From positions 1-64,000 of the forward strand of contig JANJTB010000006.1 of assembly GCA_024711295.1 (NCBI GenBank): a stretch of 64,000 nucleotides of DNA, written 5' to 3'. Positions 17,662 to 26,819 of this stretch are shown piece after piece. Within the stretch, counting starts at the first letter, position 1, and each line of letters opens with the position of its first letter. Both the position numbers and the translations under genes were made by a program. The DNA comes from a bacterium (GTDB lineage Bacteria > Bacteroidota > Ignavibacteria > Kapaibacteriales > UBA2268). Below the pieces are notes generated by a model, which worked only from the letters and a program-made list of their open reading frames with translations, searched no databases and was not told the origin of the DNA.

Positions 17662-19671
17662 TTATTTACCAACTATGAGAAATTCAACCCTACGGTTTTT
17701 TTGTCTGCCTTCATCTGTAGAATTATCAGCTACAGGCTTTTTGCGTCCAAATCCCTTACTACTTATTCTAGCTTCATCAATTCCTTGAGAAACTAAATAA
17801 TTATAAACAGACTTAGCTCTTTGGTTGGATAGGTTGTTATTAAAACGATCATTACCAATATTATCTGTATGACCATGTATTTCAATCTTTAAGAAAGGGT
17901 ATTCAATCAATAACTCAACCATTCTGTCTAATTCTGGTATTGACTCAGGCAACAAGTTATATTTTTTATACTCAAAAAATATATTATTTATCCTAACAAT
18001 CTGCCCCATTTCCATAGGTGCTAGGTATAAATCTCTTGTCAATTCAGAATAGCTATATTTACTTCTTAAATCAAGATTTTCATTTATAGAAATAAATCCG
18101 GGAGCGCTTGCAGCAAATCCATACAAATTACCAGCCGGCAGCAAAATACTGTATTCTCCAGTCAAAGGATTTGCTCTTGCAATTCCAATTTCCTTACCAT
18201 CAGGTAAAGTTTCATACTTAATAATAGCATCAACTGGTTGATTCTTATTTTGGTGTAAAACTCTACCTCTAACCAAAACAACAGCTTCAGGTCTTAGTTC
18301 ATCAGGCAATTCAATTCTGTAAATATCCTCTGCATTTTCTACTTTATCTGAAGATACGAAATAGGCATACTGTCCATCCGCAGTTATAGTATAATAAGCA
18401 TCCCAACCTTCAGAATTAATTTGACGCCCCAGATTTATTGGATGCGACCAGTTTTGCCATGTATCATCAAGACGTTTAGTCATATACATGTCGTTACTAC
18501 CGAATCCAGGAAACCCACCAGATGAAAAGTATAAAGTCTTGTTGTCGCCTGCTAAATAAGGTGATAGCTCTTCTTCAGCAGTATTGATTACCGGGCCAAG
18601 GTTTACAGGTTCTGACCATAAATCATTTCTATCTAAAAAAGAAACATACAAATCAGTTTTGCCATAGCTGTCTTCTCTTTTGATTGATGTAATTAGAAAC
18701 TTTCCGTTATTTGCAAGACATCCGCTTCCGGTAGGAAAAAAGCTATAAAAATTTTTAATTTTAAGGGAGTCAGGATAAGTCCATTCATGTCCGGTGAATC
18801 TTGATTTAGAGTAACCTACATTTGTTTTACCATTTGGTAGGTATATATTTCCAAGAACAATTTCATTTGCATCAGTAGATACTGAGATGGCAAAATTTGC
18901 ATTTTCATTGTTAATCGGACTTCCTAAATTAATTGCAGGCTGAAAAATCTTGAAAGAGTCAATTTTAGACATCCAAACATCTTGTTTTTTTGCCATACCT
19001 ACATTTTCCGGGTGCCCCTCACGAGTAAATACAAGTGTTTTACCATCCTGTGAAATAATAGGTGCTAATTCTCTATAGGGGCTGTTTACATTACTGCCTA
19101 AGTGGTCTCTAATATAAATTCTTTTATACTCTTTTGCGTTAACTTTGAGTTCAAAATCAGTGATGTGGTCTGCAATGCCTATTGCGTCAATCTGATAATA
19201 ATCTAAGTATTCAGATAAATTTACTTCAATTTTTAATTCACGACATTTAAAAGCTGTTTTTTCAATTGGAATTTTAAGCAATCTTCCGTTTGAAGCATTT
19301 CCACTGACAAGATTGTTGTTGTAAACCAGATAACCTTGATGAATAGAGTCATATAATACAACTTTTACAATTGCACCTGGATTAAGGTTTTCATTAATAA
19401 TTATTTCGTTTACATGAATCTTCTCTGGGAATCTTACTCTAATCCATTCAATTTTGTTTGTAGGGAATTTAGGCATCCACGAACAAGCTGATAAACCTTG
19501 GTAAGGCATAATGCTTGGTTCACCCAATGCTTGATTTGCGGAATATTCTTTATTACTTTGTTGGGATGAATAGCCTACTAACTCATTTGCCCAATATATA
19601 GACTGAGAGTAAGTATTTGCTGCTATCATTAGCAGTAGAGTTACAAAAACTATTATCCTTGTTAAAAGCAT
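17662..19671 (-). CDS. PD40 beta-propeller and OmpA-domain outer-membrane protein
   Basis: A 669-residue protein with a signal peptide (about 1-22). A beta-sandwich region (about 30-165) precedes a WD40-like/PD40 propeller (about 190-455) with blades such as 'LSPYLAGDNKTLYFSSGG'. A carboxypeptidase-regulatory-like domain (about 465-545) follows. The OmpA C-terminal domain (about 560-669) has 'IEIHGHTDNIGNDRFNNNLS', 'RAKSVYNYL' and 'GKKPVADNSTDEGRQKNRRV'-type residues that bind peptidoglycan. This architecture is common in Bacteroidota and is often linked to envelope tethering of T9SS or gliding proteins (PorE-like). A TATTTTTG box at 19693-19700 may start its transcription inside the end of the upstream region. 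Confidence 0.88.
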   Translation of the reverse strand: MLLTRIIVFVTLLLMIAANTYSQSIYWANELVGYSSQQSNKEYSANQALGEPSIMPYQGLSACSWMPKFPTNKIEWIRVRFPEKIHVNEIIINENLNPGAIVKVVLYDSIHQGYLVYNNNLVSGNASNGRLLKIPIEKTAFKCRELKIEVNLSEYLDYYQIDAIGIADHITDFELKVNAKEYKRIYIRDHLGSNVNSPYRELAPIISQDGKTLVFTREGHPENVGMAKKQDVWMSKIDSFKIFQPAINLGSPINNENANFAISVSTDANEIVLGNIYLPNGKTNVGYSKSRFTGHEWTYPDSLKIKNFYSFFPTGSGCLANNGKFLITSIKREDSYGKTDLYVSFLDRNDLWSEPVNLGPVINTAEEELSPYLAGDNKTLYFSSGGFPGFGSNDMYMTKRLDDTWQNWSHPINLGRQINSEGWDAYYTITADGQYAYFVSSDKVENAEDIYRIELPDELRPEAVVLVRGRVLHQNKNQPVDAIIKYETLPDGKEIGIARANPLTGEYSILLPAGNLYGFAASAPGFISINENLDLRSKYSYSELTRDLYLAPMEMGQIVRINNIFFEYKKYNLLPESIPELDRMVELLIEYPFLKIEIHGHTDNIGNDRFNNNLSNQRAKSVYNYLVSQGIDEARISSKGFGRKKPVADNSTDEGRQKNRRVEFLIVGK

Positions 19672-19713
19672 ATTTCCTTATCTTGAGATAATCAAAAATA
19701 TTTTTATTAGAAA

Positions 19714-20724
19714 TCACCACCACCACTCACGCTTTGATTGTCTGGTCATCAAATCTTTGATGGCTACTATTGGTTTAACATTATCAAAAAGAATGCCATA
19801 TACTTGTTCGGTAATAGGTATTTCAACATTATGCCTTTTGCCTAATTTTATTGCTGCTTTAGTTGTGTAAACACCCTCAGCAACCATCTTGGTTGTGCTG
19901 ATTATTTCTTCAAGGGACAAGCCTTTTCCAATAAGTTCACCAACTTTTCTGTTACGGCTATGCCGGCTGTTGCATGTTACAAATAAATCACCTAACCCTG
20001 ATAAACCTGAAAAAGTAAGCGGGTTAGCTCCCATAGCAACTCCAAGCCTTGATATTTCTGCCAGCCCTCTTGTAATTAATGCTGCTTTGGTATTGTCTCC
20101 AAAACCAAGTCCATCAATAATTCCTGAAGCAATTGCAATAACATTCTTTAGTGAACCTCCTAACTCGCAGCCAACAACGTCCTCTGAGGAATAAACCCTA
20201 AAATAGTCATTGCTAAATGCTAGTTGAATATCATGTGCAAATACCATATTGTCGGATGCTACAACTACTGTAGTAGGAATTTTTAGTGATACTTCTTCTG
20301 CATGACTGGGACCCGATAATACTGCAAAATCATCACTATCAATATTTCCGTTTTCCTGAAAAATTGTCGAAATTCTATTTAGAGTATTTATTTCTATTCC
20401 CTTTGATCCATTCACTACCTTTTTTCCTCTTAACGGAATATCATAGTTCTTCAATGTTTCGGAAATATATTGAGTAGGAATAGCATTAACAAACCAATCA
20501 CAAGACTCAAGTTCTTTAGTTGAGTTAGAAATGTTAATACTTTCGTCAATTTTAATACCTGGGAGAAAATCAACATTCTCTCTTTTTTCAGTGATTGAGG
20601 TTTTTAATGATTTATCGTGTGTCCATAAAGTAACATCATGACCATTGTTGTTTAACACTAACGAAAGTGATGTGCCCCATCCACCGGCACCAAGAACTCC
20701 AATTTTAAATTTATCCTTAATCAA
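19714..20724 (-). CDS. gpsA: NAD(P)+-dependent glycerol-3-phosphate dehydrogenase
   Basis: A 336-residue enzyme reducing dihydroxyacetone phosphate to sn-glycerol-3-phosphate. The Rossmann motif GAGGWGT begins at residue 12. 'GSKGIE', 'VLSGPSHAEE' and 'CNSRHSRNRKVGELIGKG' are family signatures. It lies 11 bp downstream of plsY, forming a phospholipid-precursor operon in which GpsA makes the substrate used by PlsY. Confidence 0.96.
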   Translation of the reverse strand: MIKDKFKIGVLGAGGWGTSLSLVLNNNGHDVTLWTHDKSLKTSITEKRENVDFLPGIKIDESINISNSTKELESCDWFVNAIPTQYISETLKNYDIPLRGKKVVNGSKGIEINTLNRISTIFQENGNIDSDDFAVLSGPSHAEEVSLKIPTTVVVASDNMVFAHDIQLAFSNDYFRVYSSEDVVGCELGGSLKNVIAIASGIIDGLGFGDNTKAALITRGLAEISRLGVAMGANPLTFSGLSGLGDLFVTCNSRHSRNRKVGELIGKGLSLEEIISTTKMVAEGVYTTKAAIKLGKRHNVEIPITEQVYGILFDNVKPIVAIKDLMTRQSKREWWW

Positions 20725-20735
20725 AACCTTATTCT

Positions 20736-21449
20736 TTATGATTGTTCAGAATTCTTTTTTTTCCATTTAATTAATTGCAATTTTGAAAACTTATTCTCTG
20801 ACCCGTCTAATAATCTTTTAATATTGGCCCTATGAGTATAAACAACCAATACCATTAATGCAAGTGCAAAATATATCAATACGCTGTATCCAGGGATGTC
20901 AGCACCAAAAATATTATATCTGACAATCATGGAAGAAGGAATAGAGAATGCAGCCATAATTGAACCTAGCGAAATATAACCGGAAAATATGACTGTTATA
21001 GCAAACAACGAAAATGCAATTAAAACATCGTAAGGAGCAAGACCAATCAGCATGCCTGCTGCTGTATTAACACCTTTACCACCTTTGAAACCTGCAAAAA
21101 CTGACCAAATATGACCGGATACTGCCGAGATACCTGCTAAAAGTTTAAGTAATGTGATGTGTTCGAACATTGTAGAATTTGGAAAAATCAACCCTTCACC
21201 TAAATATCCTGCAATAAGAACAACAGCCAGGTAACCTTTCAGAATATCAGCAATTTGTACAAACAAGCCCCATTTCCATCCTAAAATTCTAAAAGCATTA
21301 GTTGAACCCATATTCCCGCTACCCTTGGTGCGGATATCAAATCCAAAAAACTTTTTACTTACAATAATAGCAGTAGGGATACTGCCCAAAAGGTAACTAA
21401 GTAAGGCTATTAATCCTATTTTAAGAGCTACTTCCATATAATTCGACAA
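20736..21449 (-). CDS. plsY: Acyl-phosphate:glycerol-3-phosphate acyltransferase
   Basis: A 237-residue membrane enzyme that adds the first acyl chain to glycerol-3-phosphate. The PlsY motifs are present: 'GSIPTA', 'GSGNMGSTNAFR', 'GHIWSVFAGFKGGKGVNTAAG' (in part) and 'VVYTHRANIKRLLDG'. Five or more hydrophobic helices are predicted. The C-terminus is extended by about 25 basic residues. It is immediately upstream of gpsA. Confidence 0.95.
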   Translation of the reverse strand: MSNYMEVALKIGLIALLSYLLGSIPTAIIVSKKFFGFDIRTKGSGNMGSTNAFRILGWKWGLFVQIADILKGYLAVVLIAGYLGEGLIFPNSTMFEHITLLKLLAGISAVSGHIWSVFAGFKGGKGVNTAAGMLIGLAPYDVLIAFSLFAITVIFSGYISLGSIMAAFSIPSSMIVRYNIFGADIPGYSVLIYFALALMVLVVYTHRANIKRLLDGSENKFSKLQLIKWKKKNSEQS

Positions 21450-21501
21450 TATAAATTAAAAATCCAGTTAATTTTTTAATATAGAGTTAATAATTGGTAA
21501 A

Positions 21502-22275
21502 TTATTGCATTCCTCTACGAAAATGATGCATTGTGATACCGGCTGCAATTGCTACATTTAAAGATTCGGAACTACCATGGCCATCAATTTTAAAAGGATT
21601 AGTCACTATCTTATTTACATTCTCGGAAATACCTTTGCTCTCACTTCCAAAAATGATCCCAAATTTTGATTTTATCTTAATGCCTTCAATTGAATTGTCT
21701 GTATGCAGTGTTGCACCGTAAATTTTGAATGAGCTGTAATTGTCCTGTATGTATAAATCTAAATTTGGAGTCTGATGAATAGCAACATTGAAGATTGCTC
21801 CCATTGATGAACGAACGGTTTTTGGATTAAATGCATCTGCACAATCTCTTCCCAATATTACCTGGTCAAATCCAAACCATGAAGCTGTCCTCAATATAGT
21901 TCCGACATTTCCAGGATCTGACACACCATCAAGAGCTATAAATGGTTTTGAATAATCAGGTTCAACTGTTTGAATCCCGGCTATTGCTAATATACTTTGA
22001 GGTGTTTTGGTATCTGTCAACTGATCAAATAAGTGCTTTGGTGCAGTGTAAACAGGTATGCCGTTTTCGGAGTAAAATTCTGCAAGTTCAATTACTTCTG
22101 GTGATGGTGAGTCGCGGATAACTACTAAATCAGTCAAAAAATTGCTTTTAGATAGTTCTTGAACTAATTTTTCTCCTTCAACTACAAAAAATCCGTTTTG
22201 GTCTCTAAACTGTTTCTGATGTAAAGACCTGATGAGTTTCTTGAGTTTCTGAGTTACTTGCATCGTATATAGCAT
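21502..22275 (-). CDS. SpoU/TrmH-family RNA 2'-O-methyltransferase
   Basis: A 257-residue SPOUT methyltransferase. The N-terminal substrate-binding domain contains 'FFVVEGEKLVQEL'. The catalytic domain contains 'ALDGVSDPGNVGTILRTA', 'KTVRSSMGAIFNV', 'IIFGSESKGIS' and 'SLNVAIAAGI', the three knot-forming motifs. It probably methylates rRNA (RlmB/TsnR-like); the exact nucleotide cannot be predicted. An ATG at residue 5 is an alternative start. It is divergent from the phosphorylase gene at 22387. Confidence 0.92.
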   Translation of the reverse strand: MLYTMQVTQKLKKLIRSLHQKQFRDQNGFFVVEGEKLVQELSKSNFLTDLVVIRDSPSPEVIELAEFYSENGIPVYTAPKHLFDQLTDTKTPQSILAIAGIQTVEPDYSKPFIALDGVSDPGNVGTILRTASWFGFDQVILGRDCADAFNPKTVRSSMGAIFNVAIHQTPNLDLYIQDNYSSFKIYGATLHTDNSIEGIKIKSKFGIIFGSESKGISENVNKIVTNPFKIDGHGSSESLNVAIAAGITMHHFRRGMQ

Positions 22276-22386
22276 AACATTTTCTAAATTTATTTATAAA
22301 TGCACTTATCAAAATATAAAAATACTACATATATAATTTAAAATGTAATATTTTTACAAATTATTTTTTTACAATTCCAAAATGTT

Positions 22387-23685
22387 ATGTTAATTACAGA
22401 AATATTAAAGAAAAAAAGAGATGGATTTGAACTTAATAAAGATGAAATTTCATATTTTATCAAAGGTCTAAGCAATTTTAATGTTTCGGACATACAAGCA
22501 GCAGCATTTTTGATGGCGTGCTGTACTAAAGGTTTAAGCTCAAAAGAAACCACATATCTGACATATCAAATGAGAGACTCCGGTGAAAAGTTTAATTTTG
22601 CGAAAATTAACAAGCCAAAAGTTGATAAGCACTCAACTGGAGGTGTAGGAGATAAAATATCATTATTGATTACTCCGCTTTTAATGGCATTTGATATAGC
22701 AGTACCGATGATTTCTGGCAGAGGATTAGGTCATACAGGAGGAACAGTTGATAAGCTTGAGTCAATTAGCGGATTCAAAATTAGATTAGATTATGAAGAT
22801 TATTTTAATTTGCTAATACAGAATGGTGCCTTTATGGCTTGCCAAACAGATGACATAGCTCCGGCAGATAAGAAGTTGTATCATATCAGAGATGTAACAG
22901 GAACAGTTGAATCAATCGGTTTGATCACAGCTTCAATTTTAAGTAAAAAGCTTGTTGAGGATTTAGATGCTTTGGCTATGGATATTAAGGTTGGTAATGG
23001 AGCATTTATGCGTGATTTATCATCTGCTCATCAATTGGCAGAGTCGATGGCAGGTGTAGCTCGTGAATCCGGCTTAAAAATGAGAATTATTTTTTCATCT
23101 ATGGAACAACCATTAGGTTACAAAATTGGAAACTGGCTGGAAATTGAAGAGACTATGGAGTCTTTGAACGGGCAATACTCTGCTGATATAAGGGATTTGA
23201 CACTCAAGCTATGCAGCTCAATGTTGATTGCAGGTGGACTATTTGATAATGAGTTAGAATCTGGATTAGAGTTAAATAAAGTTTGGGATAGTGGTCTGGC
23301 AGCAAAAAATTTTGTAAAAATGATTGAAGCACAAGGGGGTAACTTAGAATTAAGTAAATCAAAATATGAAAATTATCCTGAGTACGAGATTGTAAGTGAC
23401 AAGAGAGGATTTATACAACAGATTGATACACTATATACCGGAATTGCAGGGATTATGTTAGGAGCAGGCAGAAAAGACATAAATGATAAAATTGATTATG
23501 GTGCCGGAATTATCCTGAATAAAAAAATTGGAGATACCGTAGAAATCGGTGAAACTTTAGCTGTACTAAAGTCAAAGGACAAATCTTTGTTTGACAGTCC
23601 GGCAGAGCTTCTTAAAAATTGTTTTATTATTTCTGATGATTATAAAAAAGCTCCAAAGCTAATACTTGATGAGTGGGTAATATGA
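22387..23685 (+). CDS. Pyrimidine-nucleoside (thymidine) phosphorylase
   Basis: A 432-residue enzyme that phosphorolyses thymidine, deoxyuridine or uridine to the base and sugar-1-phosphate. The family signature 'KHSTGGVGDKISL' and 'SGRGLGHTGGTVDKLES' is complete. 'TDDIAPADKKLYHIRDVTGT' and 'KVGNGAFM' also match. The C-terminal domain is present, so it belongs to the long PyNP/DeoA class. It shares an ATGA stop/start overlap with the symporter, which suggests uptake and cleavage of a nucleoside or use of a product. Confidence 0.95.
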   Translation: MLITEILKKKRDGFELNKDEISYFIKGLSNFNVSDIQAAAFLMACCTKGLSSKETTYLTYQMRDSGEKFNFAKINKPKVDKHSTGGVGDKISLLITPLLMAFDIAVPMISGRGLGHTGGTVDKLESISGFKIRLDYEDYFNLLIQNGAFMACQTDDIAPADKKLYHIRDVTGTVESIGLITASILSKKLVEDLDALAMDIKVGNGAFMRDLSSAHQLAESMAGVARESGLKMRIIFSSMEQPLGYKIGNWLEIEETMESLNGQYSADIRDLTLKLCSSMLIAGGLFDNELESGLELNKVWDSGLAAKNFVKMIEAQGGNLELSKSKYENYPEYEIVSDKRGFIQQIDTLYTGIAGIMLGAGRKDINDKIDYGAGIILNKKIGDTVEIGETLAVLKSKDKSLFDSPAELLKNCFIISDDYKKAPKLILDEWVI

Positions 23686-25064
23686 CATTATCTTCATTGG
23701 ATATAATTGTCATACTTGTTTATTTTGCTCTGGTATTATATATTGGATTCTTCATTGCAAAAAAGAAAGGTGAAAGTAATAATAGCAAGGAAGATTTTAT
23801 TCTTGCCGGTAGAAAGCTTACTTTACCTTTGTTTGTTGCAACTTTAGTAGCTACTTGGTATGGAAGTATTCTTGGAGTAGGTGAATTTGTCTATAAAAAT
23901 GGATTTGTAGCTTGGATTTGCTTTGGGTTTCCATATTATGTTGCGGCTGTAGTATTTTCATTGTTTGTGGCGGAAAAGATTAGAAAAGCAAATGTTGTAT
24001 CAATACCTGAGCAGATTAAATCAAAGTATGGTGCTAAAGCTGGTGTGGTTGCTTCTTTAATAGTTCTGATAATTACTGTACCGGCAGCTTATATTTTGAT
24101 GCTTGGAGTTGTTATTCAGTTGTTTTCCGGATTAAGCATTGAAGTGTCAATCATCATTGGTGCTGTTGTATCATTGATTTATCTTTTCAATGGTGGATTT
24201 AAAGCTGATGTTTATACTAATGTTGCACAATTCTTTCTAATGTATTTGGGTTTTTTTGTCCTTATTGTTTTTACTTTTATTGAATATGGCAGCTTTAACT
24301 CAATGTTTGCCCTACTTCCTGAGAATCATAGAACTATGGATGGTGGATTCACATGGCAAGTAATACTAACTTGGTTTATCATTGCATTTCAGACATTTGT
24401 TGATCCAAGCTTTCATCAAAGATGTTCTGCTGTTACCGAACCAAGAATAGCAAGGAATGGAATTTTGGTATCTGTAGTTTTGTGGGCAATTTTTGATTTT
24501 ATGACACTGACCGCCGGCTTGTATGCAAAAGCCTATTTAGATGTTGACAACCCATTAATGTCATTCCCAATTCTTGCAGAAAATGTTTTACCTGCTTTTT
24601 GGAAGGGAATATTTATTATATCTATTTTAGCTACTATTATGTCAACATTGGATAGCTACAGTTTTTTAAGTGCTGTAACAATAGGTAACGATATTTTAAG
24701 ACAATTGTCTGGGTTTAACAAGTTTACAGATAAGCAACTTATTAATTATGGGCTATTATGTACTGGTTTTTTGGGAATTATTATTGCTATACTTATTCCT
24801 TCAGCGGTTGAAATTATTTATAAATCTGCTTCAATAGCTGTACCGGGATTAATACTGCCGTTGTTAATCAGCATGAATAGAAAATTTGAACTCAGACCAA
24901 GACAATCATTAATCATTATGTTGTTTTCATCAGGGACCTCTTTGTTGTGGACAGTTTTACAATGGTTACAAATAAGTATTACAGATTCTATTGAACCTAT
25001 GATAGCAGGTATGTTTGTTTCCTTAATTATCACATTAATTTTTATAAAAAGGGTTAAATCGTAA
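23682..25064 (+). CDS. Sodium:solute symporter (SSS family)
   Basis: A 460-residue membrane protein with about 12-13 helices. 'AGRKLTLPLFVATLVATWYG' near the N-terminus and 'PSFHQRCSAV' are typical of the Na+/solute symporter family. The frame is open from a GTG at 23673, but the ATG at 23682 overlaps the phosphorylase stop as ATGA and precedes a normal SSS N-terminus. The substrate is unknown. Its position suggests a nucleoside or a related nutrient, by inference only. Confidence 0.88.
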   Translation: MTLSSLDIIVILVYFALVLYIGFFIAKKKGESNNSKEDFILAGRKLTLPLFVATLVATWYGSILGVGEFVYKNGFVAWICFGFPYYVAAVVFSLFVAEKIRKANVVSIPEQIKSKYGAKAGVVASLIVLIITVPAAYILMLGVVIQLFSGLSIEVSIIIGAVVSLIYLFNGGFKADVYTNVAQFFLMYLGFFVLIVFTFIEYGSFNSMFALLPENHRTMDGGFTWQVILTWFIIAFQTFVDPSFHQRCSAVTEPRIARNGILVSVVLWAIFDFMTLTAGLYAKAYLDVDNPLMSFPILAENVLPAFWKGIFIISILATIMSTLDSYSFLSAVTIGNDILRQLSGFNKFTDKQLINYGLLCTGFLGIIIAILIPSAVEIIYKSASIAVPGLILPLLISMNRKFELRPRQSLIIMLFSSGTSLLWTVLQWLQISITDSIEPMIAGMFVSLIITLIFIKRVKS

Positions 25065-25065
25065 C

Positions 25066-25590
25066 ATGAATATATCAAATTCGCTTAGTATTTTAAGAAT
25101 AATACTTAGCATCCCAATAGCATATTTAATCTTTAACCAGCAAATTGAATATGCTATATTTCTTGGAGTCATTGCAGGTCTTACAGACTTCTTGGATGGT
25201 TTTCTTGCAAGGAAACTTAATCAAATTACAGATTTGGGCAAAATACTCGATCCCATAGCCGATAAAATTTTGGTATCATTAGTTGTTATTACAATGTTAA
25301 TAAATGAAATGTTGCCATTATGGTTCTTTGTGGTTGTTATATTGAGAGATATAATGATTTTGATTGGTGGTCTATGGATAAAGAAAAAGTATGGAATAGT
25401 GCTTTCTTCAAATTTCGAAGGTAAAGCAACTTTTCTACTGATAATTCTTACAATTTTAGGTGTATTACTGGAAATCGAATACGCTACAAGATACGGTTAT
25501 TATTTGTGTATGGCGGCAATTGTTTATTCTTTTTCCCTTTATTTATTCAGGGGTATCAAAGTAATTCAAGAAAATGACAAAAAAAATTAG
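25066..25590 (+). CDS. pgsA: CDP-diacylglycerol-glycerol-3-phosphate 3-phosphatidyltransferase
   Basis: A 174-residue membrane enzyme that forms phosphatidylglycerol-phosphate. The CDP-alcohol phosphotransferase motif is exact: D44-G45-x2-A48-R49-x8-G58-x3-D62-x3-D66. Several hydrophobic helices follow. It starts 1 bp after the symporter stop. Its stop codon interlocks with that of the convergent barrel gene (sequence TTAG at 25587-25590). Confidence 0.93.
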   Translation: MNISNSLSILRIILSIPIAYLIFNQQIEYAIFLGVIAGLTDFLDGFLARKLNQITDLGKILDPIADKILVSLVVITMLINEMLPLWFFVVVILRDIMILIGGLWIKKKYGIVLSSNFEGKATFLLIILTILGVLLEIEYATRYGYYLCMAAIVYSFSLYLFRGIKVIQENDKKN

Positions 25591-26819
25591 TCAAACTCTC
25601 TCATGAAAGGTTTGAACCATGTTTCTCCAATTGAAATATCGAAACCAAACCTTCCAAAATACTCGTTGACTAATCTTGAGTCCCCTGAACTTCTATATCC
25701 AAGAATAAATGAAAAATCTACAACCATTGAACCGGCAAACGGAATCTGCATACCAACAGAACCGATATACTCCTGAATTTGATTGCCTAAGACTTTGTAA
25801 TATAAATGATTATAACCTGCTCCAAATTTATAGGATATTCTATCCGCAAGTGGAGCATTTACTGAAGGATTTCCTATTCTGTTCACACCAATGGAGGTGA
25901 TTATTGAATTTGTAAATTTAGTATTTGCACCCGGGTTATAATTGAAATTTGTAAAATCCTGCATCATCAAGTCAGCTCCAAAAATAAAATTTCCACTGGA
26001 GTATGATGCACCTAACCCAAACATTGATGGTACTGTTATCTCATTATCGACAGATATTGTAGTGTCGGTAATCGTTGGGCTTTTGTAGTTTGTTTCAGAA
26101 GTAATGCCAAAGTTTGGTGATAATTCGTATGAGACACCTATGATTAAGTCTTTGACAGGAGTAATGAATGCACCTATTTTGGAACCAAATCCACTTACAT
26201 AATCACTCTTGGTAGTTTGATATCTAAATGAATAAAAATCATTATTAAAGCTGGTTAGTCTATTTGCTTCAATTACACCAAAGGTTGTATTAATCATAGC
26301 TCCTATGCCAATATAATCTGTAATCTTTCCGGATAAACCAATATAAGCTTGAGAAAGCCCGCCTGTTCCCTGGTATTGAGTTTCACCATCCAGTTCTAAT
26401 CCGAAATCCGTGATTTTTGTTTTAGTTGCTGTTAGATAATTTACTGATGAATAAGGAACAATTCCAAAACTTGATGCGATGCTGTATGTAGAATCCATTG
26501 CAAAAATCCCTGAAAATCCAGAAATAGCTCCGTTGTTATGCCAAATGGTAGATTCATTTGTGGAAACGATGTTCTGATTAAATTTATAACCAGCCTGAAG
26601 TCTTGTGTTAGTAACAAAGCTCCACATTGCAGGGTTTCTCATGTTAATTGAATATTCAGCAGGGAAAGCCATCTGAGTACCTGCAAGTCCGGCATAAGCT
26701 GAATTTCCGAAGTAGTTTATATCTCCAATGCCTATTACAGAAAAATTCGAGCCACCCTGTGAATAAACAGCAAATGTAGATGTGATTAGAAATAAAAATA
26801 TCAGTTTGACGGTTTTCAT
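25587..26819 (-). CDS. Outer-membrane beta-barrel protein (FadL/PorV-like)
   Basis: A 410-residue protein with a signal peptide (about 1-20). An N-terminal 'GNSAYAGLAGTQMAFPAEYS' and 'NMRNPAMWSF' segment recalls PorV/FadL proteins ('MGG...NPA'). It continues as alternating beta strands to the C-terminal aromatic end. The start overlaps the lipoprotein stop by 4 bp, and with glgA upstream the three form one transcription unit. It may be a transporter or a secretion accessory; no precise function can be given. Confidence 0.75.
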   Translation of the reverse strand: MKTVKLIFLFLITSTFAVYSQGGSNFSVIGIGDINYFGNSAYAGLAGTQMAFPAEYSINMRNPAMWSFVTNTRLQAGYKFNQNIVSTNESTIWHNNGAISGFSGIFAMDSTYSIASSFGIVPYSSVNYLTATKTKITDFGLELDGETQYQGTGGLSQAYIGLSGKITDYIGIGAMINTTFGVIEANRLTSFNNDFYSFRYQTTKSDYVSGFGSKIGAFITPVKDLIIGVSYELSPNFGITSETNYKSPTITDTTISVDNEITVPSMFGLGASYSSGNFIFGADLMMQDFTNFNYNPGANTKFTNSIITSIGVNRIGNPSVNAPLADRISYKFGAGYNHLYYKVLGNQIQEYIGSVGMQIPFAGSMVVDFSFILGYRSSGDSRLVNEYFGRFGFDISIGETWFKPFMREFD